From: Thiomonas arsenitoxydans
Lineage (GTDB): Bacteria > Pseudomonadota > Gammaproteobacteria > Burkholderiales > Burkholderiaceae_C
Direction of reading: 5' to 3'
Assembly: GCF_000253115.1 (NCBI RefSeq)
Contig: NC_014145.1
Location: forward strand, 1,116,001-1,180,000
DNA: 64,000 nucleotides
Part shown: one piece after another, positions 1 to 8,736 of the stretch
How the letters are laid out: each line of letters starts with the position of its first letter
How positions within the stretch are numbered: position 1 is the first letter of the stretch
The notes under the pieces: generated by a model
What the model saw: only the letters and a program-made list of their open reading frames with translations
Database searches by the model: none
Told to the model about the DNA's origin: nothing
Program-made: the position numbers and the translations under genes

Positions 1-2
1 GC

Positions 3-494
3 TACTACGCCGAGTTGTGCGCCGCCCTGCGCGCCCAAGGCGCAAAGCCCGTGGTAGACGCGCAGGGCGAGGCGCTGGCGCAGGCAGTGGCCGCCCGGCC
101 CTTTCTCATCAAGCCCAACCGTTTCGAACTCGAACAGCTCGTCGGCCGACCGCTGCCCACGCGGGATGAGGTCATCCGCGAGGCCCGAGTGCTGCACGCG
201 CAAGGCGTGGAGTGGGTCTGTGTCTCTCTGGGCGGCGAAGGCGCGGTGCTGGTGGGTGCCGAGACCTATATCGGCCTCGCGCCCGAGGTGGCGGTGGTGT
301 CCACCGTCGGCGCGGGCGATTCGATGGTCGGCGGTTTGGTCGCCGCGCTCTCACGCCATGCAACACCCGCCGATGCCCTGCGTCTCGCCCTGGCCTGCGG
401 CAGCGGCACTTCTCAGCAGCCGGGCACCGAGCTGTTCGATCCGGCCGCTTTGCCCGGCTTGCAGGCCCAGGTCAAAGTTCAGCTTATCGCTTGA
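3..494 (+). CDS. fruK: 1-phosphofructokinase (C-terminal part, 5' end outside window)
   Basis: PfkB-family sugar kinase that would phosphorylate fructose-1-phosphate to the 1,6-bisphosphate in the fructose PTS route. The reading frame is open through the window edge, so the true start lies upstream and only the last 163 residues are visible. The family hallmarks are KPNRFELEQL and the anion-hole/catalytic-base motif GAGDSMVGG. The stretch VVSTVGAGDSMVGG fits FruK better than PfkB. The 3' end overlaps the convergent purD by 11 bases. A tagatose-6-phosphate or 6-phosphofructokinase role cannot be excluded without the N-terminal half. Confidence 0.85.
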   Translation, partial: YYAELCAALRAQGAKPVVDAQGEALAQAVAARPFLIKPNRFELEQLVGRPLPTRDEVIREARVLHAQGVEWVCVSLGGEGAVLVGAETYIGLAPEVAVVSTVGAGDSMVGGLVAALSRHATPADALRLALACGSGTSQQPGTELFDPAALPGLQAQVKVQLIA

Positions 495-1767
495 TGGCCC
501 GCCAGCCGATGTCGCGGCGGCATTGCATGCCGTCGAAGTGAATCGTGTGGATGGCCTCGTAAGCCCGTTGCTGCGCGATGCGCGGCGAATCGCCCAGCGC
601 GGTGACGACCAGCACCCGGCCGCCCGAGGTGCGCAGCACGCCCTGCGCGTCGAGCGTGGTACCGGCATGGAAGGTGATGCAGTCGGCGGTCTCGGGCGGA
701 ATGCCGGTGATGGCGTCGCCCTTGCGCGGGTTTTCAGGGTAGCCATGTGCGGCGAGCACCACGCCCAGGGAGGTGCGGCGGTCCCACTCCAGTTCCACCT
801 GATCGAGCTGCCCGGCGATGGCCTTCTCGAACACCACCGAAAGATCGCTCTTGAGACGGGCCATGATGGGCTGGGTTTCCGGGTCGCCCATGCGGCAGTT
901 GAATTCCAGCGTCTTGGCGCGGCCCTGGGCGTCGATCATCAGCCCGGCGTAGAGAAAGCCGGTGAACGGAATGCCGTCGGCCGCCATGCCTTTGACGGTG
1001 GGCAGGATGATTTCGCGCATCACCCGCGCGTGCACTTCGGGCGTGACCACGGGCGCTGGTGAGTAGGCGCCCATGCCGCCGGTGTTGGGGCCGTTGTCGC
1101 CATCGAGCAGGCGTTTGTGATCCTGGCTGGAGGCCAGTGCGAGCACATGCAGGCCGTCGACCATGACGATGAAACTGGCTTCCTCGCCCTGCAAAAACTC
1201 TTCGATGACCACGCGTGCGCGGCCCGCGTTGTGCTGCACGCCGTAGCGGTTGGCCTGCAGCATGTCGTCGATGGCGGCATGGGCTTCGTCGGCAGTCTGC
1301 GCCACCACCACGCCCTTGCCTGCGGCCAGGCCATCAGCCTTGACGACGATGGGCGCGCCGTGCTTGTCCACATAGGCATGCGCTGCCGCAGCGTCTTCGA
1401 AGGTGGCGTAGGCGGCGGTGGGAATGTGGTGCCGCGCCATGAAGTCCTTAGAGAAGGCTTTGGAGCTTTCGAGCTGGGCGGCGGCGCGCGTCGGACCGAA
1501 AATTTTCAGGCCGCGGGCGCGAAAGCCATCGACGATGCCTGCGGCCAGCGGCGCTTCGGGCCCGACCACGGTGTAGGCGATTTTTTCGCGCACGCAGAAC
1601 GCGGCCAGCTCTTCGGCGTTGGCCACCTGCAGGTTCTCCAGCCGGGAGTCGAGCGCGGTGCCGCCGTTGCCGGGAGAGACATAGACCTTCTGTACCCGCG
1701 GCGCCTGCGCCAGCTTCCAGGCGATGGCGTGTTCACGTCCGCCGGAGCCGATGACGAGGAGTTTCAT
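484..1767 (-). CDS. purD: Phosphoribosylamine--glycine ligase (GARS)
   Basis: ATP-grasp enzyme of purine synthesis that joins glycine to 5-phosphoribosylamine. It is 427 aa, the usual length for PurD. The N-terminal domain begins [19 protein letters not shown], and [12 protein letters not shown] and GGMGAYSP are typical. It lies 15 bases downstream of yebC on the same strand, so the two are probably co-transcribed. Its end overlaps the convergent fruK end by 11 bases. Confidence 0.97.
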   Translation of the reverse strand: MKLLVIGSGGREHAIAWKLAQAPRVQKVYVSPGNGGTALDSRLENLQVANAEELAAFCVREKIAYTVVGPEAPLAAGIVDGFRARGLKIFGPTRAAAQLESSKAFSKDFMARHHIPTAAYATFEDAAAAHAYVDKHGAPIVVKADGLAAGKGVVVAQTADEAHAAIDDMLQANRYGVQHNAGRARVVIEEFLQGEEASFIVMVDGLHVLALASSQDHKRLLDGDNGPNTGGMGAYSPAPVVTPEVHARVMREIILPTVKGMAADGIPFTGFLYAGLMIDAQGRAKTLEFNCRMGDPETQPIMARLKSDLSVVFEKAIAGQLDQVELEWDRRTSLGVVLAAHGYPENPRKGDAITGIPPETADCITFHAGTTLDAQGVLRTSGGRVLVVTALGDSPRIAQQRAYEAIHTIHFDGMQCRRDIGWRAIKR

Positions 1768-1782
1768 GGTGAATGCGGTGGT

Positions 1783-2505
1783 TTAGGCGAAGGCGGCGTT
1801 GTGATAGACCTCTTGCACATCGTCAAGGTCTTCCAGGGCGTCGATGAGTTTTTGCATCTTTTCGGCGTCGTCGCCCGCCAGCTCGACTGTGTTGTCGGCG
1901 CGCATGGTGATGACGGCGAGTTCCGGCTGCAGCGCGGCGGCTTCGAGCGCGGCGCGCACCGCCTCGAACTGGGCCGGCGGAGTGAGCACTTCGATCGCGC
2001 CGTCGTCATCCGTGATCACGTCGTCCGCTCCAGCCTCCAGCGCCACTTCCATCACCTTGTCTTCCGAGGTGCCGGGCGCGAACACGAGCTGGCCGCAATG
2101 CCTGAACTGGAAGGCCACCGAGCCCTCGGTGCCCAGATTACCGCCGTTCTTGGACAGCGCATGGCGCACTTCGGCCACGGTGCGCACGCGGTTGTCGGTC
2201 AGGCAGTCGATGATGATCGCCGCACCGCCCACGCCATAGCCTTCGTAGCGAATTTCTTCGTAATGCACGCCTTCGAGCGCGCCGGTGGCCTTGTCGATGT
2301 TTTTCTTCACCGTATCGGCGGGCATATTCGCCGCCTTGGCCTTGTCGACCGCCAGGCGCAGTCGGGGATTGGCGTTGGGGTCGCCGCCGCCCAGACGGGC
2401 TGCGGCCGAGATTTCACGAATGATCTTGGTCCAGACCTTGCCGCGTTTTTCGTCCTGACGGCCTTTGCGGTGCTGGATATTGGCCCATTTGGAATGTCCG
2501 GCCAT
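1783..2505 (-). CDS. yebC: YebC/PmpR-family protein (DUF28)
   Basis: Full-length (240 aa) member of the YebC/TACO1 family, with the diagnostic start [22 protein letters not shown]. Members were described as transcriptional regulators and more recently as factors that help ribosomes through difficult (proline-rich) stretches. The cytoplasmic three-domain protein is complete. It is the first gene of a likely yebC-purD unit and is divergent from the HerA-like ATPase gene. The 134 bases between the two starts hold a CCCTGC-G-GCAGGG palindrome (2530-2542) but no clear promoter. Confidence 0.95.
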   Translation of the reverse strand: MAGHSKWANIQHRKGRQDEKRGKVWTKIIREISAAARLGGGDPNANPRLRLAVDKAKAANMPADTVKKNIDKATGALEGVHYEEIRYEGYGVGGAAIIIDCLTDNRVRTVAEVRHALSKNGGNLGTEGSVAFQFRHCGQLVFAPGTSEDKVMEVALEAGADDVITDDDGAIEVLTPPAQFEAVRAALEAAALQPELAVITMRADNTVELAGDDAEKMQKLIDALEDLDDVQEVYHNAAFA

Positions 2506-2639
2506 GGTGGTGCGATGCTCCTGAGGATGCCCTGCGGCAGGGTGACAGCGTGCAGCGAGGGCGTTGATAGACTGCGAATTCTACTTTCGCGCCGTGCGCC
2601 CGATTCCTGCCCGCCCCCCTTCACACCCAGGCTACCGCC

Positions 2640-4178
2640 ATGTCCGATCCCATCCTCATCGCCCAGCACGGCAAGGTGCAATGCCACTTGTTGCCGCGCC
2701 TGTCCAATCGCCACGGCCTCATCACCGGCGCGACCGGCACCGGCAAGACCGTGAGTCTGCAGGTGCTGACAGAGGCGTTTTCGCGCATCGGCACGCCGGT
2801 GTTCATGGCCGATGTGAAGGGCGACCTGACCGGAATTTCACAAGCGGGCAGTCTGAGCCCCAAGCTGGCCGAACGCCTCAAGACCCTCGGCCTGCCCGAG
2901 CCGACTTTCGGCGCCTGCCCGGTGATGCTGTGGGACGTGTTCGGCGAGCAGGGCCATCCCGTCCGCGCCACCATTTCCGACATGGGGCCGCTGCTGCTGG
3001 CGCGGTTGCTGCAACTCAACGAGACGCAGACCGGCGTGCTCAATCTGGTGTTCAAAATCGCCGACGACAACGGCCTGCTGCTGCTCGACATGAAAGACCT
3101 GCGCGCCATGCTGCAGGAGGTGGGCGACAACGCGGCGAGCTTCACCACCGAGTACGGCAATATCAGCGCGGCCAGCGTGGGGGCCATTCAGCGCGGCTTG
3201 CTGCAGCTTGAAACCCAGGGCGCCGACAAGTTCTTTGGCGAGCCCATGCTCAACATCGACGACCTAATGCAGACCGACGGCAATGGGCGCGGCATGGTCA
3301 ACATCCTCGCCGCTGACAAGCTCTATCAGGCGCCGCGTCTATATGCCACCTTTCTGCTGTGGCTGTTGTCCGAGCTGTTCGAGCGCCTGCCCGAAATCGG
3401 CGACCCCGATCAGCCCAAGCTGGTGTTCTTTTTCGACGAGGCGCATCTGCTGTTCAACGATGCACCAAAGCCGCTGTTGGAAAAAATCGAGCAGGTCGTG
3501 CGGCTCATCCGCTCCAAGGGTGTGGGCGTGTTCTTCGTCTCGCAAAACCCGCTGGACATTCCCGACACCGTGCTCGGCCAGTTGGGCAACCGCATTCAGC
3601 ACGCGCTGCGCGCGTTTACTCCGCGTGACCAGAAGGCGGTGAAAACCGCGGCCGACACCATGCGTCCCAACCCGGGTCTGGACGTGGCCCAGGCCATCAC
3701 CGAACTCGCGGTGGGCGAGGCGCTGGTGTCGCTGCTCGACGAAAAGGGTCGCCCCACACCGACCGAGCGGGTGTGGATGCTGGCGCCGGGTAGCCGCATC
3801 GGGCCGATCAGCCCCGAGGAACGCAAGGCGCTGATTCAGGGCTCGCTGGTGGCGGGGGTGTATGAAAAAACCGTAGACCGCGAATCGGCCTACGAACTGC
3901 TCAAAGGTCGGGTGCAAGCCGCGCCAGAAGCCGCCGCGCCCGCGCCAACTGCCGGAGCGCCAACCGGAGCGCCAACCGGAGCGCCAACCGGTTCAGGCGG
4001 CGGTCTGCTCGATTCGCTGGGACAGGGTCTGGGCGGTCTGGCGAGAGGTTCGGGACGCAAGGATTCCATGCTCGAAACCCTGGCCAAGTCGGCTGCGCGC
4101 AGCATCGGCAGCACCGTGGGCCGAGAAATCATCCGCGGCGTGCTGGGCAGCCTGCTGGGGAGCAGCAAGCGCCGCTGA
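2640..4178 (+). CDS. HerA/VirB4-like ATPase, DUF853 (YjgR-type)
   Basis: Cytoplasmic P-loop ATPase of the DUF853 group, related to HerA/FtsK-type DNA translocases. The substrate is unknown. Walker A is GATGTGKT at residues 30-37 and Walker B is LVFFFDEAH around residue 260. Both are intact, followed by the arginine-rich region [18 protein letters not shown]. The 512-aa length is normal. Near the C-terminus a 12-base unit repeated 3.3 times (3952-3991) encodes a GAPT linker ahead of a Gly/Arg-rich tail. The gene is convergent with the periplasmic protein gene 12 bases away. Confidence 0.85.
   Translation: MSDPILIAQHGKVQCHLLPRLSNRHGLITGATGTGKTVSLQVLTEAFSRIGTPVFMADVKGDLTGISQAGSLSPKLAERLKTLGLPEPTFGACPVMLWDVFGEQGHPVRATISDMGPLLLARLLQLNETQTGVLNLVFKIADDNGLLLLDMKDLRAMLQEVGDNAASFTTEYGNISAASVGAIQRGLLQLETQGADKFFGEPMLNIDDLMQTDGNGRGMVNILAADKLYQAPRLYATFLLWLLSELFERLPEIGDPDQPKLVFFFDEAHLLFNDAPKPLLEKIEQVVRLIRSKGVGVFFVSQNPLDIPDTVLGQLGNRIQHALRAFTPRDQKAVKTAADTMRPNPGLDVAQAITELAVGEALVSLLDEKGRPTPTERVWMLAPGSRIGPISPEERKALIQGSLVAGVYEKTVDRESAYELLKGRVQAAPEAAAPAPTAGAPTGAPTGAPTGSGGGLLDSLGQGLGGLARGSGRKDSMLETLAKSAARSIGSTVGREIIRGVLGSLLGSSKRR
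3952..3991 (+). repeat. 12-bp tandem repeat encoding a GAPT linker
   Basis: The unit CCGGAGCGCCAA occurs three times in a row plus a partial fourth copy, in frame, giving Gly-Ala-Pro-Thr repeats in the DUF853 ATPase. Copies look identical, so the copy number may vary between strains by slippage without breaking the frame. Confidence 0.9.
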
Positions 4179-4189
4179 TTACTCTACGC

Positions 4190-4576
4190 TCAGCGGCGAT
4201 CCCAATCGCCGCGGTCGTGGTCGCGATGCCCCCAGCCGTGTCCGCGGTCATGCCGCCAATGATCGCGGTCCCAGCGGCGCACCGGAGCGCCGTAGTAGTA
4301 GGGCGGCGCGACTGCCACCGGGGTGTAAACCTGACCATAGCCGTAGTACACCGGGCGCGGCGGGGGAGGAGGTGGGGCGAAATAGACCGGCGGCATGGGC
4401 GGCGGCGGTGCATACACCACCGGCGGCGCCTGATACACCGGGTAAGCATTCGAAAAATTGGTCACCACCCCGGGAACGCCGACGTTGACCGACCAAAACA
4501 CCCGGTCAGCATGCGCCGCCGGTGCGGCAATGAGTGCAGCGCTGCCCGCAAGGGCCAGAACGATGTGACGGAACAT
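4190..4576 (-). CDS. Exported Pro/Tyr-rich protein with His/Arg/Asp-rich tail
   Basis: Unrecognised small secreted protein of 128 aa. A clear signal peptide covers residues 1-23, with probable cleavage after AHA. The mature part has a Tyr/Pro-rich middle with PPPP runs and a C-terminal tail dominated by His, Arg, Asp and Trp that could bind metal or nucleic acid. Similar low-complexity exported proteins are common in Burkholderiales and are usually annotated only as hypothetical. A good ribosome site (AGGAGG) precedes the ATG. No function is assigned. Confidence 0.75.
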   Translation of the reverse strand: MFRHIVLALAGSAALIAAPAAHADRVFWSVNVGVPGVVTNFSNAYPVYQAPPVVYAPPPPMPPVYFAPPPPPPRPVYYGYGQVYTPVAVAPPYYYGAPVRRWDRDHWRHDRGHGWGHRDHDRGDWDRR

Positions 4577-4779
4577 GATGGAAACCTCCTGAACATCTTG
4601 TGGTTGGTGCTTGAGTAACGAGAGCCATTCCGGCTTGCCGACAGCGCGTGTGAAGTTTTTTCCCGCGCTTCAATCGGGGCAGATTTTTGGCTTTCAGCCC
4701 GGCGCAGGACAGGGCAGCCTGTTTGCACTGCAACACAGCCGCGTCCTGCCTTTTCCAGACCTGTTCAAATAGCGGGGCT

Positions 4780-6549
4780 ATGGAACCTGTTGACAAACCT
4801 TCGAACTTCCTGCGTCAGATTATCGAGCGCGATCTGGCGCAAGGCACTTATGCAAACCGGCGCTTTGCCGGTCATCCGGCTGACGCTGCCGGACATGCTG
4901 CGGGGCAGACCGATCCGGCACGCATCCGCACCCGGTTTCCGCCCGAGCCCAACGGCTATCTGCACATCGGCCACGCCAAAAGCATCTGCCTGAACTTCGG
5001 GCTGGCGCAAGACTTCGGCGGCGTCTGCCATTTGCGCTTCGACGACACCAATCCCGAAAAAGAAGACCAGGAATACGTCGATGCCATTCTCGATGCGGTG
5101 CATTGGCTGGGCTTCGACTGGAACGCGGACGGCGTTTCGCATCTGTTCTATGCCAGTGACGACTTTGATTTCATGTACCGCTGCGCCTGCGCGCTGATCG
5201 AACACGGTCTGGCTTACGTGGATGAGCAGAACGCTGACGACATGCGCCGCAACCGCGGTACGCTCACCGAGCCGGGTGTGGACAGCCCCTGGCGCAACCG
5301 TACGCCCGAGGAAAACCTGCGGCGTTTCGAGGAAATGCGCGCGGGCCAGCACCCGGAAGGCAGCATGGTGTTGCGCGCAAAGATCGACATGGCCGCGCCT
5401 AATATCAATTTGCGCGATCCGGCGATTTACCGCATCCGCTTCGCGCACCATCACCGCACGGGCGACACCTGGTGCATTTACCCGATGTACACCTTCGCGC
5501 ATCCGATCGAAGACGCGATGGAATGCATCAGCCACAGCCTGTGCACCCTGGAGTTCGAGGATCAACGGCCGTTCTACGACTGGCTGCTCGATCATCTCGT
5601 GCGGCTGGGCTTGGTCGCCAGTCCGCGGCCGCACCAGTACGAATTCGCGCGCTTGAATCTCACCTATGTGGTGACGAGCAAGCGCAAGCTGGCGCAACTC
5701 GTGGCCGAGCGCCATGTGGACGGCTGGGACGACCCGCGCATGCCCACGCTGGTGGGCTTGCGTCGGCGCGGCTACACGCCTGAGAGCCTGCGCCTGTTCA
5801 CCGACCGCATCGGCGTGAGCAAGGCCGATTCCTGGATCGACTACAGCGTGCTCGAACAGGCTTTGCGCGACGATCTCGATGCGCGCGCGCCGCGTGCGAT
5901 GGCCGTGCTCGATCCCCTCAAGCTCGAACTCACCAACTGGGCCGAGGTGTTCGGCAGCGCGGCGCACGCCGAGCCCTGCAGCGCGCCCGTCCATCCCGGC
6001 CACCCCGAGATGGGGCGGCGGCAGTTCGACCTCACCGCGCAGGTCTGGATCGAGCGTGAAGACTTCATGGAGGTTCCGCCCAAGGGCTATCACCGCCTCA
6101 CGCCCGGCGGCCTGGCGCGGCTGAAATACGGCTACGTGATTCGTTGCACCGGCTGTGAAAAAGATGCCGAAGGGCGAGTCACCAAGGTGCTGGCCGAACT
6201 GTTGCCCGACACCAAAAGCGGCACGCCGGGGGCAGACGCGGTGAAGGTCAAAGGCGTGATTACCTGGGTGAGCGCCAGTCTGGGCGTGGCCGCGCAGGTG
6301 CGGCTGTTCGACCGCCTGTTCACCGAGGCGCATCCCGACGCGGGTGGCCGCGATTTTCTCGCTGTGCTCAATCCGCAAAGCAAGCAGACAGTGCAGGCCT
6401 ATATCGAGCCCGCGCTGGCCATAGCTCCTGCCGGGGCATCGTTCCAGTTCGAGCGGCACGGCTATTTTGTCGCCGACCGGGTCGATCATTCCCCGGCGCA
6501 GCCCGTGTTCAACCGCACGACGACGCTCAGAGACAGTTGGGGTAAGTGA
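4780..6549 (+). CDS. glnS: Glutaminyl-tRNA synthetase
   Basis: Class I synthetase charging tRNA-Gln. I start at the ATG at 4780 (MEPVDKPSNFLRQIIERDL), which matches the family N-terminus; the open frame extends 31 codons further upstream. The protein is 589 aa, slightly longer than E. coli GlnRS because of an Ala/Gly-rich insert around residues 25-45. HIGH is PNGYLHIGHAKS, and the KMSKS equivalent reads VVTSKRKL. The direct route to Gln-tRNA is therefore present. The stop codon overlaps the start of the oxygenase gene by one base (TGATG). Confidence 0.97.
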   Translation: MEPVDKPSNFLRQIIERDLAQGTYANRRFAGHPADAAGHAAGQTDPARIRTRFPPEPNGYLHIGHAKSICLNFGLAQDFGGVCHLRFDDTNPEKEDQEYVDAILDAVHWLGFDWNADGVSHLFYASDDFDFMYRCACALIEHGLAYVDEQNADDMRRNRGTLTEPGVDSPWRNRTPEENLRRFEEMRAGQHPEGSMVLRAKIDMAAPNINLRDPAIYRIRFAHHHRTGDTWCIYPMYTFAHPIEDAMECISHSLCTLEFEDQRPFYDWLLDHLVRLGLVASPRPHQYEFARLNLTYVVTSKRKLAQLVAERHVDGWDDPRMPTLVGLRRRGYTPESLRLFTDRIGVSKADSWIDYSVLEQALRDDLDARAPRAMAVLDPLKLELTNWAEVFGSAAHAEPCSAPVHPGHPEMGRRQFDLTAQVWIEREDFMEVPPKGYHRLTPGGLARLKYGYVIRCTGCEKDAEGRVTKVLAELLPDTKSGTPGADAVKVKGVITWVSASLGVAAQVRLFDRLFTEAHPDAGGRDFLAVLNPQSKQTVQAYIEPALAIAPAGASFQFERHGYFVADRVDHSPAQPVFNRTTTLRDSWGK

Positions 6550-7328
6550 TGCAGGCGCCCGATGACACCCTGAGTTTTGGCGCGCCCATGCCCGCGGGCA
6601 GCAGCGCGCTGGCGCGCTTGCAGCAGCAAGGTTTTTGTGTGCTGGGCGCCGCCGATCTGGCCGCCATGGCGGGCTATGAGCTGGCGAGCTGTGCGCCGGC
6701 CCTCGGTTTGTGGAACGACCTGCCGCCCGACGATTACCTCAAAGACGGCGGGCACTATCGCTTCCGGCGTCATGGCAGCTTCATTCAGACCCGGCAGCCG
6801 GCCGCAGGGCAGGCGGAGCTTCAGGCCGCGCCGCACCGTGCGCATTGGCAGCCGACCTCTTACAACGCGCTGCACGGCGGCATGTTGCGCTGGTTCGCGC
6901 CCTTGACCGACGAGCTGCAGCGGGCACCGTTCTGGCAGCCCTTGCTGCTCGGGCTGGGGCGGCTGTTCGCACAGGTGCGCCCGGCGCCGCAATGGTTCAT
7001 CGAAGCGCACCAGTTCCGCATCGATACCCGCGAAGGTGTGGGCCGCCCCACGCCGGAAGGGGCGCACCGCGACGGCGTGGATTTTGTGGCCGTGGTGCTG
7101 ATCTCGCGGCACGACATTCGCGGTGGCGAAACCCGGGTGTTCGAGCTCGCTGGACAGCGCGGCGTGCGCTTCACCCTGGCTGAGCCGTGCAGCGTGCTGC
7201 TGATGGACGACACCCGCGTGATTCACGAAAGCACCCCCGTCCTGCCCGCAGGCGAAACCCGAGGCGGCTGGCGCGATACCCTGGTGCTGACTTATCGCGC
7301 GGGGGGCTTCCTCGATCCGCAGACCTGA
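6549..7328 (+). CDS. 2-oxoglutarate/Fe(II)-dependent dioxygenase family protein
   Basis: Resembles the '2OG-Fe dioxygenase' group (PF10014) that includes bacterial free-amino-acid hydroxylases such as isoleucine dioxygenase. The iron facial triad is visible as HRDG (His-x-Asp) near residue 175 and the distal His in RVIHES. The 2OG-binding Arg is probably in GWRDTLVLTYR. The start ATG at 6549 overlaps the glnS stop by one base, so the gene is probably translationally coupled to glnS; a GTG three bases upstream is an alternative. The substrate is unknown. Family assignment is fairly sure, hydroxylation of a free amino acid is inference. Confidence 0.75.
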   Translation: MQAPDDTLSFGAPMPAGSSALARLQQQGFCVLGAADLAAMAGYELASCAPALGLWNDLPPDDYLKDGGHYRFRRHGSFIQTRQPAAGQAELQAAPHRAHWQPTSYNALHGGMLRWFAPLTDELQRAPFWQPLLLGLGRLFAQVRPAPQWFIEAHQFRIDTREGVGRPTPEGAHRDGVDFVAVVLISRHDIRGGETRVFELAGQRGVRFTLAEPCSVLLMDDTRVIHESTPVLPAGETRGGWRDTLVLTYRAGGFLDPQT

Positions 7329-7348
7329 GTTTGGGACTGCAAAAAAGT

Positions 7349-7402
7349 GCGACATGTCGCCGCTGTCAGACGGTCGTCTGTCGCGAGTTTGATTTCAATC
7401 AA
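7349..7402. promoter_or_regulatory. Three consecutive palindromes upstream of the haem-domain gene
   Basis: The 177-base gap before 7506 has three dyads in 54 bases: GCGACATGTCGC (7349-7360), CAGACG-GT-CGTCTG (7367-7380) and the FNR box TTGATTTCAATCAA (7389-7402). The regular packing suggests a multi-input promoter. The regulators of the first two are unknown. Confidence 0.55.
7389..7402. promoter_or_regulatory. FNR/ANR-type box
   Basis: TTGAT-TTCA-ATCAA is a perfect match to the consensus TTGAT-N4-ATCAA. It lies 104 bases upstream of the start of the exported haem-domain protein, so oxygen- or redox-linked activation of that gene is likely. An FNR-family regulator with a matching recognition helix (E-T-A-S-R) is encoded at 19919-20734. 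Confidence 0.75.
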
Positions 7403-7505
7403 TATGAAGCTCAAGCTCGCGAACTAGGGCAGACTTGAAACACAATTAGTTACATAATCGCGCCAAGGTGTCCGGCAAGTCGTCAGGACGCGATTTTCTG
7501 GAGAG

Positions 7506-8108
7506 ATGCTCATGCGTCATTTGACTCGTCATTTGCCACCCTTGATGGCTGCGCTGGCCGTTGCAGCCGTGCCGGTTTCCGCTTTTGCGCAACAGGCCGC
7601 AAGCCCCGAACAGATGCAGGCCACTCGCGCCGTCACCGGCGAGCTGCTCAAAACCCTGAGCGGCAAGCTGCAGGCCAGCATGAAGGAAAACGGCCCGGCG
7701 GGCTCGATCACGGTTTGCAAAACCATCGCCCCCGAAATCGCCATGGGTCTGGCCGACAAGACCGGTTGGAAGATCACCCGCGTGGGCACCCGAGTGCGCA
7801 ATATCGACATGGGCACACCCAACGTCTGGCAGCACAAGGCGCTGGGCCACCTGAACGCCGATCTGAAATCGGGCGCCAAGCCCGAAACCCTGGAGTGGAG
7901 CGAAGTGGTGACTGAGAACGGCAAGCCCACCTTGCATTACGCCAAGGCCATCGTGCTGCAGACGCAATGCCTAGCTTGCCACGGTACCACCGCGCAACTC
8001 GCACCCGGCGTGGCCGACAAACTCAAGACCGACTACCCGCACGATGCGGCCACTGGCTACGCGCCGGGGCAGCTGCGCGGCGCCGTAGTCATCAGCCGCC
8101 CGCTGTAA
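7506..8108 (+). CDS. Exported c-type haem protein, Tll0287-like/DUF3365 domain
   Basis: Periplasmic protein of 200 aa with a signal peptide (residues 1 to about 28, ending FAQ) and a DUF3365/Tll0287-like domain. This fold binds c-type haem through CxxCH, seen here as CLACH near residue 157. The family motifs VCKTIAPEIA and TRVRN are also present. Relatives act as haem redox or gas sensors, free or fused to signalling domains; here the domain stands alone. A perfect FNR box lies upstream, which fits a role under low oxygen. An in-frame ATG at 7512 is an equally possible start. Confidence 0.8.
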   Translation: MLMRHLTRHLPPLMAALAVAAVPVSAFAQQAASPEQMQATRAVTGELLKTLSGKLQASMKENGPAGSITVCKTIAPEIAMGLADKTGWKITRVGTRVRNIDMGTPNVWQHKALGHLNADLKSGAKPETLEWSEVVTENGKPTLHYAKAIVLQTQCLACHGTTAQLAPGVADKLKTDYPHDAATGYAPGQLRGAVVISRPL

Positions 8109-8153
8109 TCAACCGCAGAAGCAGGGCAGAACGGCACAACGCCTGCCCGCGCC

Positions 8154-8570
8154 TCACCAGCGCAGGTAGGCGTTTTTGTTTCCGGTCTGCATCTCGATTT
8201 TGCGTTCCTGCTGTTTGTGCAGCCCGACGATGGTGTACCGACCCGCAGGCGCTTTGAGATAGCACAAAGGGCCGCCAGCGGTGAACTGGGCCACGGTCTT
8301 GCCGTGCTGCATGACGTGGATCGGCACATCGGCCAGATAGGCCCCTTGCGGCCCTTCCACCATCCAGAAGCCGAGATTGAATTCGGGCGCTCGCGCCTGC
8401 AGCGCTTTCAGGCTGCCTTGGCCCACGCCGCCGCAGAGGTAAGAGATATCTCCGGCGTGGTGAACCTCCGCAGCCTGGCTCAGAGTGGGGCTGAGCAAGC
8501 CAGCCGCCGACAGGCCCGCTAAAGCGCCGATCAGTGCGCCCCGGCGCAGGGCTTGATACGAGAGGGACAT
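8154..8570 (-). CDS. Exported protein of unknown function
   Basis: 138-aa protein with an N-terminal signal sequence (LRRGALIGALAGLSAAGLLSPTLSQA). The remainder looks like a small beta-rich domain: APAGRYTIVGLHKQQERKIE resembles the end of a carboxypeptidase-regulatory or transthyretin-like fold, and there are two cysteines, in YLCGG and PLCYL. I do not recognise a named family. The ATG at 8570 is chosen because the signal peptide begins there. It is convergent with the haem-domain gene and lies downstream of fsr, separated from it by a terminator. Confidence 0.65.
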   Translation of the reverse strand: MSLSYQALRRGALIGALAGLSAAGLLSPTLSQAAEVHHAGDISYLCGGVGQGSLKALQARAPEFNLGFWMVEGPQGAYLADVPIHVMQHGKTVAQFTAGGPLCYLKAPAGRYTIVGLHKQQERKIEMQTGNKNAYLRW

Positions 8571-8686
8571 GATGATGATCCTTTCAAGACTTGCGTGAAC
8601 ACGCCCTGAAATAGACCTTGCCCGGCGGGCCGGGTTCGCCCGTGGGCGGCAGTCCTTCAGCCTCGTTTCATTTTTCTGCGGCCATG

Positions 8687-8710
8687 AAAAAACCCCGCTG
8701 GGGCGGGGTT
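8687..8710 (-). terminator. Rho-independent terminator of fsr
   Basis: On the minus strand AACCCCGC - 4-base loop - GCGGGGTT is followed by a run of Ts (plus-strand A run 8687-8692). It sits 27 bases past the fsr stop codon. Confidence 0.85.
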
Positions 8711-8736
8711 TGGCCCGGGGTTTGACCGAAACGCCG

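Noticed and set aside
1117..2754. 545-codon plus-strand open frame spanning purD and yebC
   Set aside because: It runs across two unmistakable minus-strand genes and into the DUF853 start, with no motif or ribosome site.
5690..5713. GlnS KMSKS variant (VTSKRKL) as a sign of altered specificity
   Set aside because: The SKR core is intact and substitutions at the first positions of this loop are common among GlnRS proteins.
4765..6489. Long minus-strand open frame opposite glnS
   Set aside because: Shadow of glnS; the His/Arg/Val-rich product has no domain.
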